From: Stemphylium vesicarium
Lineage: Eukaryota > Ascomycota > Dothideomycetes > Pleosporales > Pleosporaceae
NCBI GenBank assembly: GCA_004380135.1
Contig: QXCR01000001.1
Coordinates: 682,001 to 746,000, forward strand
Direction: 5' to 3'
Length of the DNA stretch: 64,000 bases
Part shown: positions 33,020 to 43,200 of the stretch, in pieces
Position numbering within the stretch: the stretch's first letter is position 1
How the letters are laid out: each line of letters starts with the position of its first letter
Position numbers and translations under genes: made by a program
The notes under the pieces: model-generated
Seen by the model: the letters and a program-made list of their open reading frames with translations, nothing else
What the model was told of the DNA's origin: nothing
The model's database searches: none

Positions 33020-34060
33020 GTTTGGGCATGGTGAGCATGTGATCGAGGATACAGGAGAGTTTTGGGGAGTTGGGTAGGTGGATGGGGAAAAGTTGAGTAT
33101 GTGGGGATGGTGGTGGGGATCTGTGGATGGGGTGATCTTGGTGTCTTGTCAGATTGTGGGCTTGGCTTTATGATGGGAGAATCAGGGATCCTTGGTTCTC
33201 TTTCGTACGCGGAGTAGAAGTTAGACATTGGTGCTTGGAAGGGGAGAAGGGTCCGGATTTCTTTCCATGCCACTATATCCAAGACTCATTGAATACCCTA
33301 GTGTATCGCTACCCACGAACTCGCTCCGCGGAAAGACTCATTCAGCGGCAATGCACAAAATGCGATCATCAGAATTGAAACCCTACTCAAAACGCCAACT
33401 ATTGTCAAAACTATGGCAGTTAAAACAACATGCAGGTTTTCGTGATGGTAGGACTGATCCCGCATCAGTGGCGTGAAAAGACTCTCCAGAGAGGCATCGG
33501 CGTACATAAGTCACCTTTTCATGAACTTGGCAAACAGAGGCTTCGCTTGTCCTGATAGTCACAACATCGAACCTCCTGTATAGAGCTCTACCCCGAAGAG
33601 GCTCCAACTAGCGCAACGCGGCGAGATGTGTACTTGAGCTAACAGTGTCTCAATCAAAGGTTCTATCCAGACGAAGCAAAAACATAATTACTAGGAGATG
33701 CGGTAATGACTCTGGTAATGACTCTGGTGATGACGATATCTCCACACTCCAACAGTCTCTCCCAACAGTAGAGTTCGCCAAAGCAAACAGCCACAGACCC
33801 TCAAACACCATTAGAGGAACGCAATATCCGGTGCCAGAAAGCCCATCCGGCCAGTGATATGCAAGCAAATTCAAGCTACCCTAAAGTGAGATCGCACGCC
33901 CTTCGCACATGTCAAGTGAAAGAGCAACCCACCAACCTACCCTTACCGACGGTACGCCCAAGGTACACCCACCCGCCTCGCCTTCCGACCCAATCTCCCC
34001 CCACGCACGCGGAACTTCACCTTGAATACCACACAACTCAACCGCCGCATCAATATCGTC
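33020..34060. other. Intergenic, 1 kb, with a short 12-bp direct repeat
   Basis: No coding-like frame. GGTAATGACTCT is present twice in tandem (33702-33713, 33714-33725), followed by a partial third copy. From about 33900 the sequence is C/A-rich, as in fungal promoters and leaders. Confidence 0.45.
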
Positions 34061-35854
34061 ATGTTCACCGCCACACTTAATGAGCCATACAAAGGCGGTC
34101 CGCGCTCACGTTTTACGCCGTTGGAAGCGGCTAGCCAGCTTTTCGGCTCACATCTCTACCCACTCTATATTAACTGGCAGCGTGATATTGGGCACCCGAA
34201 CCAAGCGTCGCAGTACAGCTCTGTCGCGGAGTGGCAGTGGGTCCAGGATGCTGTGCGCAGTGAGGAAGTGGGCGGGGTACCGAGTCCGGAGGTGTATAAA
34301 GTTTTCATGTTTTCTGAGGAGGTAAGAGAGACTGTTTATTTGAGCGATGACGATACAGAAGAAGAGGGGGAAGGAGAAGGAGAACAAGAAGGCGCGGGAG
34401 GGGAGGTTTTGGAAGATGGGAGCGCAGGCGACGGAGGACGGAGTCACAAGGGATCCACTGGCCTCATCACGGCGCAATTGTGCAGACACAAGCTACATCC
34501 AGGGAACCCATGCACCGAAGTCGAAGTCTGCCCCGAATGCGTAATCCGCGAATGTATCGCTTCGCTCGACCGCATATCGTCGGTCTGGCGCTCGCTCGGT
34601 GGACCCTGTAAGCCAGCTCGATCAGATGGCGAGGTGAGCCCCGAAGAGCATTCCCAAATCTCGCTCTACTACGCGCTTAGGAGGCTGTGGCATGCGGAGA
34701 AGACTCGCTGGGCGAATCTTGTCCACAGGTTTTCCGGGTACGCCGAGTGGGAGGCTACGTGGGAGGCGCAGTCGGAGCAAGTGGGATTTGCGGTTCCAGA
34801 GGCGGTTAGGGGGGCGAGTAGTTGTACTGAGGCCCTGGAAATGGCGTGGCAGACTCCACTTCTAGTGGAAGGGTGGGATGAGATCTTTGTACCGGGGACA
34901 CGAGTGGAAGAGAGCGATACAGGAACGGAGGTGGAAGGGCATTGGCTTGGGAATGAATGCCCGATTGAGCTTCCGTGCTCTCCGCCCGCATCCCCCAAAG
35001 AGACAAAGAACGCTTTGCCGGCCGAGGCGTACTCACAGAGCGATGGGCCCTGTGAGAAAGGCAGGAACCAGCCGGACAACCAAGGTTCGTTTACGAGGCC
35101 CAAAGAAAGCGCAACTTCATCGACGGTTAGTATGATTGCTTTCAGGCCACCATCACCGTCGGCATCACCCCAACACGTAACCTCTTCTAGTCTTCCGATG
35201 CACGCGCCTTCATCACCACCGCTCGCATCTTCCCCTCCAATCTTAATGTCTCCTCCTGTCCCTCGGGGCGTAGCCTTCCCCGAAGACCTCCCTGACGCCT
35301 TATCACGTCCAGCGCAATCATACCGCCGAGGATCCTCTTCTTACCAACAAGGCCGTCACGCCAGCCCCTCGGGCACTGAATGGGCAGACACTAGCTTTCT
35401 GTACGATTCCTGGTACGAAGTCTTTGGTACCGACGAAGACGAAGACGAAAAGATGGAACATTTGGAAAGAGCGAGAGATAGTGCATCAGGCGCTGATGGT
35501 CTCGATGGCTTCACGAATGAGGATATACATTGCGAGGAGGACGAAGACGAGAGTGACGACGAGAGCGAAGACGAAGCTGAAGAAGAAGACATATTTGAGG
35601 ATGGCCACTTTTCCGACAAAGTTCCAGAAATCTCTGGCGTGACTGGCAAAAGAAAACGGCTGGGGCCGAGAGAGGTAGAGAGAAGCCGGAAACGGAGACC
35701 GATTTTCAGGCTTAGGTGGCGAAGAAGTTCGAGCCCGGAGTCGGTAGGGGAGGAAGAGAAGGTGAAGGTTGCTGATCCGCTGGTAGGACCACAGAAAAGC
35801 GCTTCACTGAGCCGTTCGAGGGATGAGGATGTGGAAGAAGACATTGTGTCTTAG
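34061..35854 (+). CDS. Unrecognised acidic protein with Cys/His cluster, 597 aa
   Basis: Start chosen at ATG 34061 (MFTATLNEPYKGGPRSRF). The frame is open a little further upstream but only from a TTG. The N-terminal about 100 residues look folded (YPLYINWQRDIGHPNQASQY). A Glu/Gly-rich stretch follows, then a Cys/His cluster, CRHKLHPGNPC followed by CPECVIREC, which might bind zinc. Next comes an ordered Trp-rich helical region (YALRRLWHAEKTRWANLVHR) and a long Ser/Pro-rich and Asp/Glu-rich disordered tail that ends with a basic patch, RKRRPIFRLRWRR. A nuclear role would fit the acidic/basic tail but is inference. No family is recognised. Gene reality is supported by length and by the folded-looking segments. 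Confidence 0.68.
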   Translation: MFTATLNEPYKGGPRSRFTPLEAASQLFGSHLYPLYINWQRDIGHPNQASQYSSVAEWQWVQDAVRSEEVGGVPSPEVYKVFMFSEEVRETVYLSDDDTEEEGEGEGEQEGAGGEVLEDGSAGDGGRSHKGSTGLITAQLCRHKLHPGNPCTEVEVCPECVIRECIASLDRISSVWRSLGGPCKPARSDGEVSPEEHSQISLYYALRRLWHAEKTRWANLVHRFSGYAEWEATWEAQSEQVGFAVPEAVRGASSCTEALEMAWQTPLLVEGWDEIFVPGTRVEESDTGTEVEGHWLGNECPIELPCSPPASPKETKNALPAEAYSQSDGPCEKGRNQPDNQGSFTRPKESATSSTVSMIAFRPPSPSASPQHVTSSSLPMHAPSSPPLASSPPILMSPPVPRGVAFPEDLPDALSRPAQSYRRGSSSYQQGRHASPSGTEWADTSFLYDSWYEVFGTDEDEDEKMEHLERARDSASGADGLDGFTNEDIHCEEDEDESDDESEDEAEEEDIFEDGHFSDKVPEISGVTGKRKRLGPREVERSRKRRPIFRLRWRRSSSPESVGEEEKVKVADPLVGPQKSASLSRSRDEDVEEDIVS

Positions 35855-36579
35855 CTGGGTTTGTAGGTCGTGAGGCGCTGTCTGAACATGTGGACGGTTA
35901 CTGGCGATAAGGCTTGAATAGGGTAAATTTGGACAACCACGCAGAATATTTTTTCTAGAGGCCTGGTTGCTAGCATCGTCAAACATATTGTTAATAGTCG
36001 GCGGCTGAAACATGCGGTGTACCTTTTGTTAGCGGATATGGCCGCTGATTTACCAAGCTTCTTTCTCAAACATGAAGTCGAGTGAAGGCGGAATAGCTCA
36101 CGGATCAAGATACAGGCTCGCATTCAAAAAGTTGACTTGACAATTCCCATGCTACGGATGGAATCAGGACTCCAGGATGACATTCTGGATGCGGCTTTCG
36201 ATGTTTTGGAAGACAGTTGACACTTGGTTGAGATTGATTGTGCAAGCTACGGAGCTCAATAGACTAGTTCTCAAGGCTCAGCACGTAGCAAGTAGCATGT
36301 CAATTAGATGGATTCATCCTAGTAAGCCGAGGAGGGAAGAAGTCGTGATGATGAGGCTCATCGGCGGATGGTTCAACCGTGCTAGCGTGTATTGGTCCAA
36401 GCGTTAGTCGTGGATCTCTCTACATCACTGACAGCCGCAACACGAGATCCAAACAACGACGCCGCACTATCCCACACCTTGTCTTCTCACGCATTAAGCC
36501 TGTATCCGCCACGTTCGCTTCCTTTGTGAGCGAGTAAACCAAGCAGGACCCGAGAGAAGCACATCACGACCCCGCCACC
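35855..36579. other. Intergenic upstream of RPN5
   Basis: 725 bp with only short frames. The sequence just before 36580 (cgccaccATG) gives a good Kozak-like context. I did not find a clear proteasome-associated control element (GGTGGCAAA) on either strand. Confidence 0.45.
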
Positions 36580-38261
36580 ATGTCTGCCGGAGAGGTGCTC
36601 AAGGCCGACAAGGACTTTACCAAAGAGGTCGATGCGGCGATTCCAGAGGCGGAGAAGCTAGCTTCCGTATGTTGGAGAGCTCTCTGGGGTGTATCAAGAG
36701 CTAATGTACTTGTTTAGAGCAACCCACAAGCTGGAATCGATAAGCTGCTTGCACTCGAGAAGCAAACCCGCCAGGTAAGCTTGCACCCATCTTGCGCGCA
36801 TCAGCTTGTGCTAATATCTTCCAGGCTTCCGACCTCGCCTCCACCTCCAGAGTGATCATCGCCATCGTCACAATAGCAAAGAATGCTAAGGACTGGAACT
36901 TGATGAACGAGCAGGTCCTGCTCCTCTCCAAGAAGCATGGACAGCTCAAACAGGCCACCACCAAGATGGTGCAGACCGTCATGGGCTTCATGGATGAAAC
37001 GCCAAATCTAGAGACCAAGCTGTCGGTCATCGAGACACTGCGCACCGTCACCGAGGGCAAGGTAAGCTGCGAAAGCGGATAACACAGGCGACGTGCTGAC
37101 GTATCGGTAGATCTTTGTCGAAGTCGAGCGCGCGCGAGTAACACGTATACTTTCCAACATCAAAAAGGAGCAGGGCGACATTGATTCCGCAACGGATATC
37201 CTTTGCGAGCTTCAGGTCGAGACCTTTGGCTCCATGACACGACGGGAGAAGACCGAGTTCATCCTACAACAAGTGGCGTTGTGCATAGAGAAGGGCGATT
37301 GGACACAGGCTGGTATTCTGAGCAGGAAGATCAGCACAAGGTACTTCGCACGGAGACCAAAGAAGACTCCCGAGCAGCTGGAGAAGGACCAAAAGGAGCG
37401 TGAGGAGAAGGAGAAGAACCGAAGCGCCGATGATCCTCCCATTGAGCCCGAAGATGACGTGACGGACCTGAAGCTCCAGTACTACGAACAGCAGATTACT
37501 CTGGCCAAGCACGACGACAAGTACCTGGACGTTTGCAAGCACTACCGACAGGTACTGGACACTGAGGCTGTTGAAGAGGACCCCAACAAGCTCAGGGCGG
37601 TACGCAATACCCATTCCCTCATTTCTACAATTGCTGACTCCCACAGATCCTCCAACGCGTGATCTACTTCATCATCCTCGCGCCTTACGACAACGAGCAG
37701 TCCGACCTCATCCACCGTATTCAGCGCGACTCGCGCAACTCCCAAATCCCCCAAGACGCACAATTAGTGAAGCTCTTCACTGTCCCTGAGCTGATGAGGT
37801 GGCCCATGGTAGCCAAGCAGTTTGGCCCTCACCTTACCGAGACGGACGTATTTGATGCGGAGAAGGACGATTCCGACGACCCCAAGGCATTCCAGAGGTG
37901 GCAGGATCTCCGCAAGCGTGTCATCGAGCACAACGTTCGCGTCGTCGCAAAGTACTACACACGTATCCAGATTCCACGCCTAACAGAACTCCTCGACTTG
38001 ACCGAGGACGAGACGGAGAAGAACATTAGCGAGCTGGTTTCCGCAAAGACCATCTACGCCAAGATCGACCGACCGGCGCGCGTCGTCACATTCTCGAAGC
38101 CAAGGGATGCCGACGACGTGCTCAACGAGTGGAGCGGCAACATGAAGAGCTTGCTAGGTCTACTCGAACGCGTTGACCATCTGATCACTAAGGAGGAGAT
38201 GATGGCGCGCATTCAACCGACCAAAGTGGACAAGAGTGCAGCCAAGGGAAAGGCGAAATAG
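36580..38261 (+). CDS. RPN5: 26S proteasome regulatory subunit Rpn5 (lid, PCI protein)
   Basis: Exons 36580-36666, 36718-36774, 36825-37061, 37111-37599 and 37647-38261 (introns 51, 50, 49, 49 and 47 bp for the four positions read; all in phase 0) give 494 residues. This compares with 445 in yeast and 456 in man, the excess being a Lys/Glu-rich insert near 240-265 and the tail. Helical repeats (e.g. REKTEFILQQVALCIEKGDW) lead into a C-terminal PCI domain at about 290-430. Rpn5 is part of the 19S lid, holds Rpn11 in the free lid and is required for proteasome assembly. The tail ends in Lys/Ala-rich sequence. Exon 2 is only 57 bp. The five exons join without frame change, so exon skipping would be in frame. 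Confidence 0.93.
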
Positions 38262-38632
38262 GCGTCGAGAAGGGGACTTGCAGGGCGACAAGTGCTCGTG
38301 TAGCCTTGACATGCTCGGCACTGATGATACATGAAGACCCATGACTAGTCTAGATATTGGTGAGCTCCCAAGGCTCTGCGCAATTTGCGTATGTATAATA
38401 GACATTCAACCAAAAATATATGAGACTTCAATGCACCGCGATTCCTGGTCACCTCCGCATGGTTCGCGTTGCGGGATCGTGTCGCGATTAGACGCCCCGC
38501 GCTAGCCCATGACGCAACCGGCATCCCGAACTCGGTATCATTCCGAAAGCCCAAAACTTCCCGCATCTATCTACTGACCAAGCCTTCACGTCCCGACAGT
38601 CCAGATTCTCTCTATCCTACCGAAACCGATAC
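38262..38632. other. Intergenic between two tandem plus-strand genes
   Basis: 371 bp containing the RPN5 3' flank and the FSH hydrolase upstream region. Nothing further is seen. Confidence 0.5.
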
Positions 38633-39586
38633 ATGCGCCTCCGACACCTGCTTTCCCTCGCAGACACCCGTCTCTACACGCCCACAAACCTCCGCATCCG
38701 CTCCCACTGGCGCACCATGGCCGCCGCACCACCACCGAACCGGCCCATCAAGATCCTGATGCTACACGGGTACACGCAATCAGGGCCATTATTCCAAGCC
38801 AAAACGGGAGCGCTACGAAAAACGCTCCAAAAAGCATTCCCCAGCGGCATCGAGCTCGTGTACCCCACAGCGCCAATCCGCCTCACACCCGCCGACGAAT
38901 CCTTCTTAGCCGGCAGCACAGGGAAAGACGGCAGCAGCAAAGGCTCTGACGATGTAGATGGCGAGCAGGAGATCGATGCGTGGGCATGGTGGCGACGAAA
39001 AGGCACAGGCGAACCCTACACCTACGAAGGCATAGAACAAGGCCTCGCGCACGTCGCCAGCATACTCAAAGACTCTGGGCCCTTCGATGGCGTAATCGGT
39101 TTCTCACAGGGCGGCGCGCTCGCAGCCATGGTCGCTTCGATCCTCGAGCCCAACCGGCGCGCAGCTTTCGAAGCGCAATACCCAGCGGGCGGCATGCGTT
39201 TCCCCGAGAGTTTCGAAGCCGACACTGGATACGTGGAGAGTGTGATCCACGCCCCTCTCTCGTTTGCAGTGTCGTATTCGGGCTTTGCGGCGCTGGGAAA
39301 GAACCCGTATCATGCGTTCTATGAACCCAAGATTTCGACCCCTATGCTGCATTTTTTGGGCAGCCAGGATGTTGTTGTTGAGGAGAAGAGGAGTCTTGCG
39401 CTTGTTGAGGCGTGTGAGAGGAGGGAGGAGAGGTACGTGGTGTATCATCCTGGAGGCCACTTTTTGCCGAGTACGCAGAAGGCGAGTGTGAATGCGTTGG
39501 TAGGGTTCATTAAAGAGGTGCTTTGGGAGAAGGAGGGGGAAAAGAAGGGAGAGGAGAGTGTTGAGGATATGGACGTGCCGTTTTGA
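38633..39586 (+). CDS. FSH1-family serine hydrolase
   Basis: A single exon of 317 residues. The alpha/beta-hydrolase fold of the FSH/DUF341 family is clear: IKILMLHGYTQSG near residue 40, nucleophile S158 in GFSQGG, an acid in LGSQDVV near 245 and catalytic H276 in HPGGHFLPS. Family members (yeast Fsh1-3, human OVCA2) are small esterases, and the natural substrate of this one is unknown. The first 28 residues are Arg/Leu-rich without acidic residues apart from D11, so they may be a mitochondrial presequence. A second start at 38717 (MAAAPPPNRPIK) would give a cytosolic form, so dual targeting by alternative starts is possible. The C-terminus is an acidic/Lys tail. Family members are usually about 220-280 residues. 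Confidence 0.88.
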   Translation: MRLRHLLSLADTRLYTPTNLRIRSHWRTMAAAPPPNRPIKILMLHGYTQSGPLFQAKTGALRKTLQKAFPSGIELVYPTAPIRLTPADESFLAGSTGKDGSSKGSDDVDGEQEIDAWAWWRRKGTGEPYTYEGIEQGLAHVASILKDSGPFDGVIGFSQGGALAAMVASILEPNRRAAFEAQYPAGGMRFPESFEADTGYVESVIHAPLSFAVSYSGFAALGKNPYHAFYEPKISTPMLHFLGSQDVVVEEKRSLALVEACERREERYVVYHPGGHFLPSTQKASVNALVGFIKEVLWEKEGEKKGEESVEDMDVPF

Positions 39587-40208
39587 AGAGGCGTTCGCAT
39601 GGTTTTGCAAGAGCGTGGCGTTCAGGGTTGGATAGATGGGATAGATGTCGATTTATGCATCTGAGACGGGAAAGCATGAGAAAGCACCGCGGGTCATCGA
39701 ACAGCAATGAAGGTCTTTCGAGTTGTCATTTCGTCTGTCTAACGTGACTAGAGTGGTGGTAAAGGAAGAAAAAGCAAGTAGATTCCAAACCTCCATCGGA
39801 GTGAGTGTATCCAAGAAAACGCCATTTCTACCCCCAATGCAGTATCATCCGTCCATGATATGTCCCATATCTGATCCATGTGCGCCAAAACGAGGGGGAA
39901 AAACAGACAAAAGCCAGAGTATGCACAGAAACCGTCAACCCGCTACTTCAACTGGCTACCGGTATTGCACTACCCAGAGGAGCCAACTCTTGCGATGAGG
40001 CTACTACTCAGACTGGGAAGCGCTCAAGTGCCGTGATGAAGGGGTGCAGAGAAGGAAAGCCCCAGCGCGACAATGGACTCTTGCGAAAAGAGAAAAAAAA
40101 CACGAAACACCTTGTCCTATCCAGCTCCGCCCAGTGCATCCATGATATCTGAAACTCCGCAAGCAAGATTGCACATTGTACTGTCCGTAACCAAGAGTGA
40201 TGAGACGA
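39587..40208. other. Intergenic between convergent genes
   Basis: 622 bp with two 3' flanks (FSH hydrolase from the left, BRCT protein from the right). It includes A-rich stretches near 40085-40100. No gene or repeat is supportable. Confidence 0.5.
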
Positions 40209-43200
40209 CTAAAAGAGACGCAGCTTCCTAGGGGGACCCAGCGAGCTATTGAAGAAAGAAGACTCCGCTGGCCGCTTCTTGGTGGTAGAGAAAGCCTGCG
40301 GAGCGGGCTTCATGGCAGATAGCGAGCTCTGCTTTGAAGGGGTGGTCGCAAGGAAGAGCGGCTTCGACGTCTTGACAGCCGACTTGCTGAACAAGAAAGA
40401 AGACTTCTTGTTAGGGACAGTGCGAGGAGCAAGAGGACTCTTATCGAAGAAGGCACCAATCTCGGAGTTTTCCTTGTCGTCATTAAAGGAGCGGTCGAAC
40501 TCGGAGCTGGTAGGAGTGCTGGGCATCTTGCACTGAGAGGAGGGTGGGAGAGCGTATTTCGAAGGTGTCTTGGCCGGGGTGAAGGGCTTCATCGTGGTGG
40601 TGGGGAGAGGAGACGCTGGCTTAGCGACGGAGAGATCAACCATGTAGGGTTCTTCATCCATGCGCTTCTTGTTCGACTCGCTGTCCAAGACCCAGCCGAC
40701 GTTGACACACTTGATAGCACCTTTGCTCGCAAGGCACTTCTCAAGCGTTGACATGCTTCCATCCTTGAACAAAACATGAGTGAGAGATGCGTGCGAGATG
40801 TCCTTGACCACTTTGGCGCCGAGATCCTCAAGGAGACCCTGGAATAAGAAGTTTTGCTCCCTTCCATTGCGGGTGACGTCGACGTAGAAGACCGTCCCTT
40901 GAAAAATGCCATTGTCAAGGAACAGGTCGCTCTCGTCAGCTTGAACGTCGGTCCAAGCGACGCTCTTCTTTGGGGTCTTTGCATCGGTAACCTTTTGTGG
41001 CGATCTTAGCGCAGACTTCTTAGGTGATGCTGGTTCAGGAGCTGCGAACGTAGGAGCGAGTTGCAAAGGCTTCAGAGGCATGCTCAACTTCAGGTGATCG
41101 CTGAAAGAAACCCCCTTCGTGGTGCTCTCAACGGCGACCTCGCTGAACTCGCTAACTTCAGTGATCTCACTGATGTCTGCAATCTCTCTGGTCTCCTCGA
41201 ATCCGAAAGAAACATCTTCGTTAAGGCTCTGGTAGTGGCGAGGCGATGGTGTTTGTTTCTTGACGGATGCGGTAATTTCTTCCTGGATAGCAGCCTCGAG
41301 AGCCAGGCTCGGGGTGGTTGGATAATCAGGCAGCTCAGCAAGAGCCCGGCGGGGAGTAATCGGTGCGGTGATATGAGCTGGGGTCTTGGGATAATCGGGT
41401 AGCTCAGCCATTGCTTCTTTGCTCGTTACTGGAGCAGCGATGTGAGCTGGAGTGTTTGGGTATGCAGCAGGAAGTTCCTCGAACGCTTCTTGATCGGTAA
41501 CACCCCAGACGATCTGCGCAGGAGGGGTGCCAGGCACATCAGCCGGAGACTCTTGAACAGGGGTGGCAGCATTGTAAGGGGTCTCGGTCTGAGCGGGTAC
41601 ATGAGATTTGGCGGCTGGTGTAGCAGCCCCCTCTGCAGCCGCCGGGAGATCCTCGACGCACTCTTGCTCGGCCACCACTGGGGTTGCAATGTCCTGGGAT
41701 CCTTCCGGCACGTCTGCTGGAGCAGGTGTCGCGGCCGTGTCTTCATTTGAAGTAATGCACGCATCATTGTCCTCGGTCGAGGGCTCTTGGATATCCTCCA
41801 TCACAACGTCCTCCATGTCGACATCCTTGTATTCATGCTTGAAAGCCTGGGTATCATTCTCTGTGATGAAGGAATCGACAGGTGCGGTAGTGTGAGCTGG
41901 TGTCTTTGGGTAATCAGGCATCTCGGCCATTGCGTCCTTGACGGAGATGGGAGCCTTAATGTGAGCTGGTGTTTTTGGGTAATCAGGCATCTCAGCGAGG
42001 GCGTCCTTGGTGTTGATAGGAGCATTGATATACGCGGGCGTCTTGGGATAATCTGGCATTTCGGCCAGAGCATCTTTGGAGCTGATAGGCGCAGCGATGT
42101 GGGCTGGCGTCTTCGGGTAGCCGGCGAGCTCTGCAAGAGCGTCCTTGTTGGAAACAGGTGCGGTAATGTGTGATGGAGTGCTGGGGTAGTCAGGAAGCTC
42201 GGCCATGGCCACTTCCGAGGTTATTGGCGCAGCGATGTGTGCAGGTGTAGTAGGATAACCAGGGAACTCGGCCATGGGCTCTTCCGCCGGCTCTTTGACT
42301 GGTTCTTCGATGGGCGCCTCGGGCGGCTCCTCAACTGATTCTTCGATAGACTTTTCCGCTGGTTGAACGGCTTGCTCAGCAGCAGACTCATCAACTGGCT
42401 CATCGGCGGGCTCAGCAGTAATCTCATCAACTGGTTCAGCAGCTGGCTCAGCAATAAGCTCCTCAACTGGCTCAGCAATAGGCTCCTCGGCTGGCTCAGC
42501 AACAGGCTCGTCGGTCGGCTCCTCGGCTGGTTCCTCGACAGGTTGTTCGATTCGTACCTCTGCTGGCGCCTCAGCAACCTCTTGGGCCTCTTCCTTGACA
42601 ACCTCTTTGACTACCTCCTCAGCTACCTCCTCTGCTTGCTCAGGCTCGGCCTTTGCGATAGGAGTAGCAGCAGCCTTCTTTGTAGGCTTGCGAGCAGGTG
42701 CCTTGAGAGGGGACTCTTGTGATACCGCGGGGGCAGTGCGGCCGCGTGTGGCTCTCGGGGCAAGGACAGGTGCTGGTGCGGTTGCTAAGGCCTTGGGTAC
42801 TGCTGGCTTGCGTGTGCGGGTTGCTGGCTTGGTTGGCTCGACAGCGACAGGCTCCTCGACGACTGGAGGCTCGGCCTTCTTGGAGGCAGGTGTCTTCTTT
42901 GCTGGAGCCTTGCGCGCTCGCGATGTGGGCTTGGGGGCCTCTTCGACGACAGGTTCTTCTGTGGTTGGCTCTTCGGCAGTGACTGGCTCCTCGACCTTGG
43001 GCGCAGCCGTCTTCTTTACAGCAGCAATCTTGCGCGTGCGGGTAGTTGCTGGCTTCGGTGCCTCTTCGACGGCCTCGGCCTCTTCTACAGCAGCAGGCTC
43101 CTCGGCCTTGCGGCCACGCGTCGCCCTCTTTGGTGCAGCAGGCGCGGGCTCTGTTTTCGTCTGGACCTTGGTGGTTCGTGTTGTCTTTGTCGCAACAGTC

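Noticed and set aside
36177..36407. 76-residue plus frame upstream of RPN5
   Set aside because: Short, Trp/Arg-rich, no recognisable feature; probably chance.
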